64,000 bases of DNA from Flavobacterium sp. KACC 22761 (GTDB lineage Bacteria > Bacteroidota > Bacteroidia > Flavobacteriales > Flavobacteriaceae). Where the stretch lies: the NCBI RefSeq assembly GCF_034058155.1, contig NZ_CP139148.1, forward strand, positions 1,798,001-1,862,000. The letters run 5' to 3'. Shown in pieces: positions 63,892 to 64,000 of this stretch. Under the pieces are notes generated by a model. The model saw nothing but the letters and a program-made list of their open reading frames with translations, was not told the origin of the DNA and ran no database searches. Position 1 is the stretch's first letter, and every line of letters begins with the position of its first letter. The translations under genes and the position numbers were made by a program.

Positions 63892-64000
63892 GTCTTAGTG
63901 TATCTCTGTGTTGCCTTCGTGAATCTCTGCGGAACAAACTAAAACTTCCATATTCCATAAAGCTGAATATAATTGAAATTCTGTTCAAAATTAATCACAT

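Noticed and set aside
63791..63988. 65-codon minus-strand frame at the right edge
   Set aside because: It lies over the imperfect inverted repeat upstream of the CHAT gene, and its residues are typical of repeat-derived translation.
1..64000. tRNA, rRNA, CRISPR and prophage signals
   Set aside because: I looked in the gene gaps and saw no cloverleaf with a terminal CCA-type acceptor, no rRNA segments, no regularly spaced direct repeats and no phage or transposase genes.

Overview
The window reads as chromosome of a Flavobacterium-like member of the Bacteroidota. Pointers are the low GC content, promoters of the Bacteroidota type (-7 TAnnTTTG with a -33 TTG about 19-20 bases upstream), two proteins with type IX secretion (T9SS) C-terminal sorting domains, SprB-type adhesin repeats, a FecR/ECF sigma pair, and a complex I operon whose NuoG has lost its large C-terminal domain. 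I found no rRNA, tRNA, CRISPR array, insertion sequence or prophage.

Layout. 1-5180: FecR anti-sigma factor and ECF sigma factor (unusually separated by a terminator and a nested palindrome), an ACT-domain protein, YraN and an LD-carboxypeptidase. 5294-9839: secreted EEP nuclease, 3-hydroxyanthranilate dioxygenase, class II cyclic-nucleotide phosphodiesterase, ALDH7-type dehydrogenase. 9930-14116: secreted pectate lyase with a LacI-like operator over its predicted start of transcription, and a BAX-inhibitor-like membrane protein. 14280-28388: a 14-subunit NADH:quinone oxidoreductase operon, nuoA to nuoN, on the minus strand. A complete MntA/HepT-type toxin-antitoxin pair sits seamlessly between nuoC and nuoD. 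28633-32600: cold-shock protein, AspRS, a TlpA-like thioredoxin and a small MORN-type protein. 32638-38660: a siderophore uptake operon (TonB-dependent receptor, two small membrane proteins, two PepSY membrane proteins). 38878-42997: 2-oxoglutarate dehydrogenase E1 and E2. 43115-46433: an outer-membrane barrel, a lipoprotein gene broken by an in-frame amber codon inside a 23-bp inverted repeat, two unknown proteins and a polyprenyl diphosphate synthase. 46694-55214: YceI, a TetR regulator, an RND efflux operon and an MFS transporter. Three 28-bp operators of identical geometry (GGAAACT-N14-AGTTTCC) link yceI to tetR. 55271-63789: a 1788-residue SprB-repeat adhesin, a retropepsin-like protease and a TPR-CHAT (caspase-like) protein whose gene overlaps the retropepsin gene.

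How the genes work together. Central respiration (2-oxoglutarate dehydrogenase making NADH, complex I oxidising it) dominates the middle. Around it are envelope functions: iron-siderophore import with inner-membrane PepSY proteins, efflux, secreted polysaccharide lyase and adhesin. A second layer is the spacer DNA. Many gaps, including gaps inside operons, are filled with short-word inverted repeats (words such as AGATTTT, AAAGTC, TTTCAAG, CGCAGATT) that would fold into hairpins in the mRNA.

The strongest leads for something new are the toxin-antitoxin pair embedded in the nuo operon, the CHAT-retropepsin pair, and the hairpin families inside operons. Promoter positions also let me move the start codons of nuoA, aspS and the polyprenyl synthase downstream of the longest reading frame.
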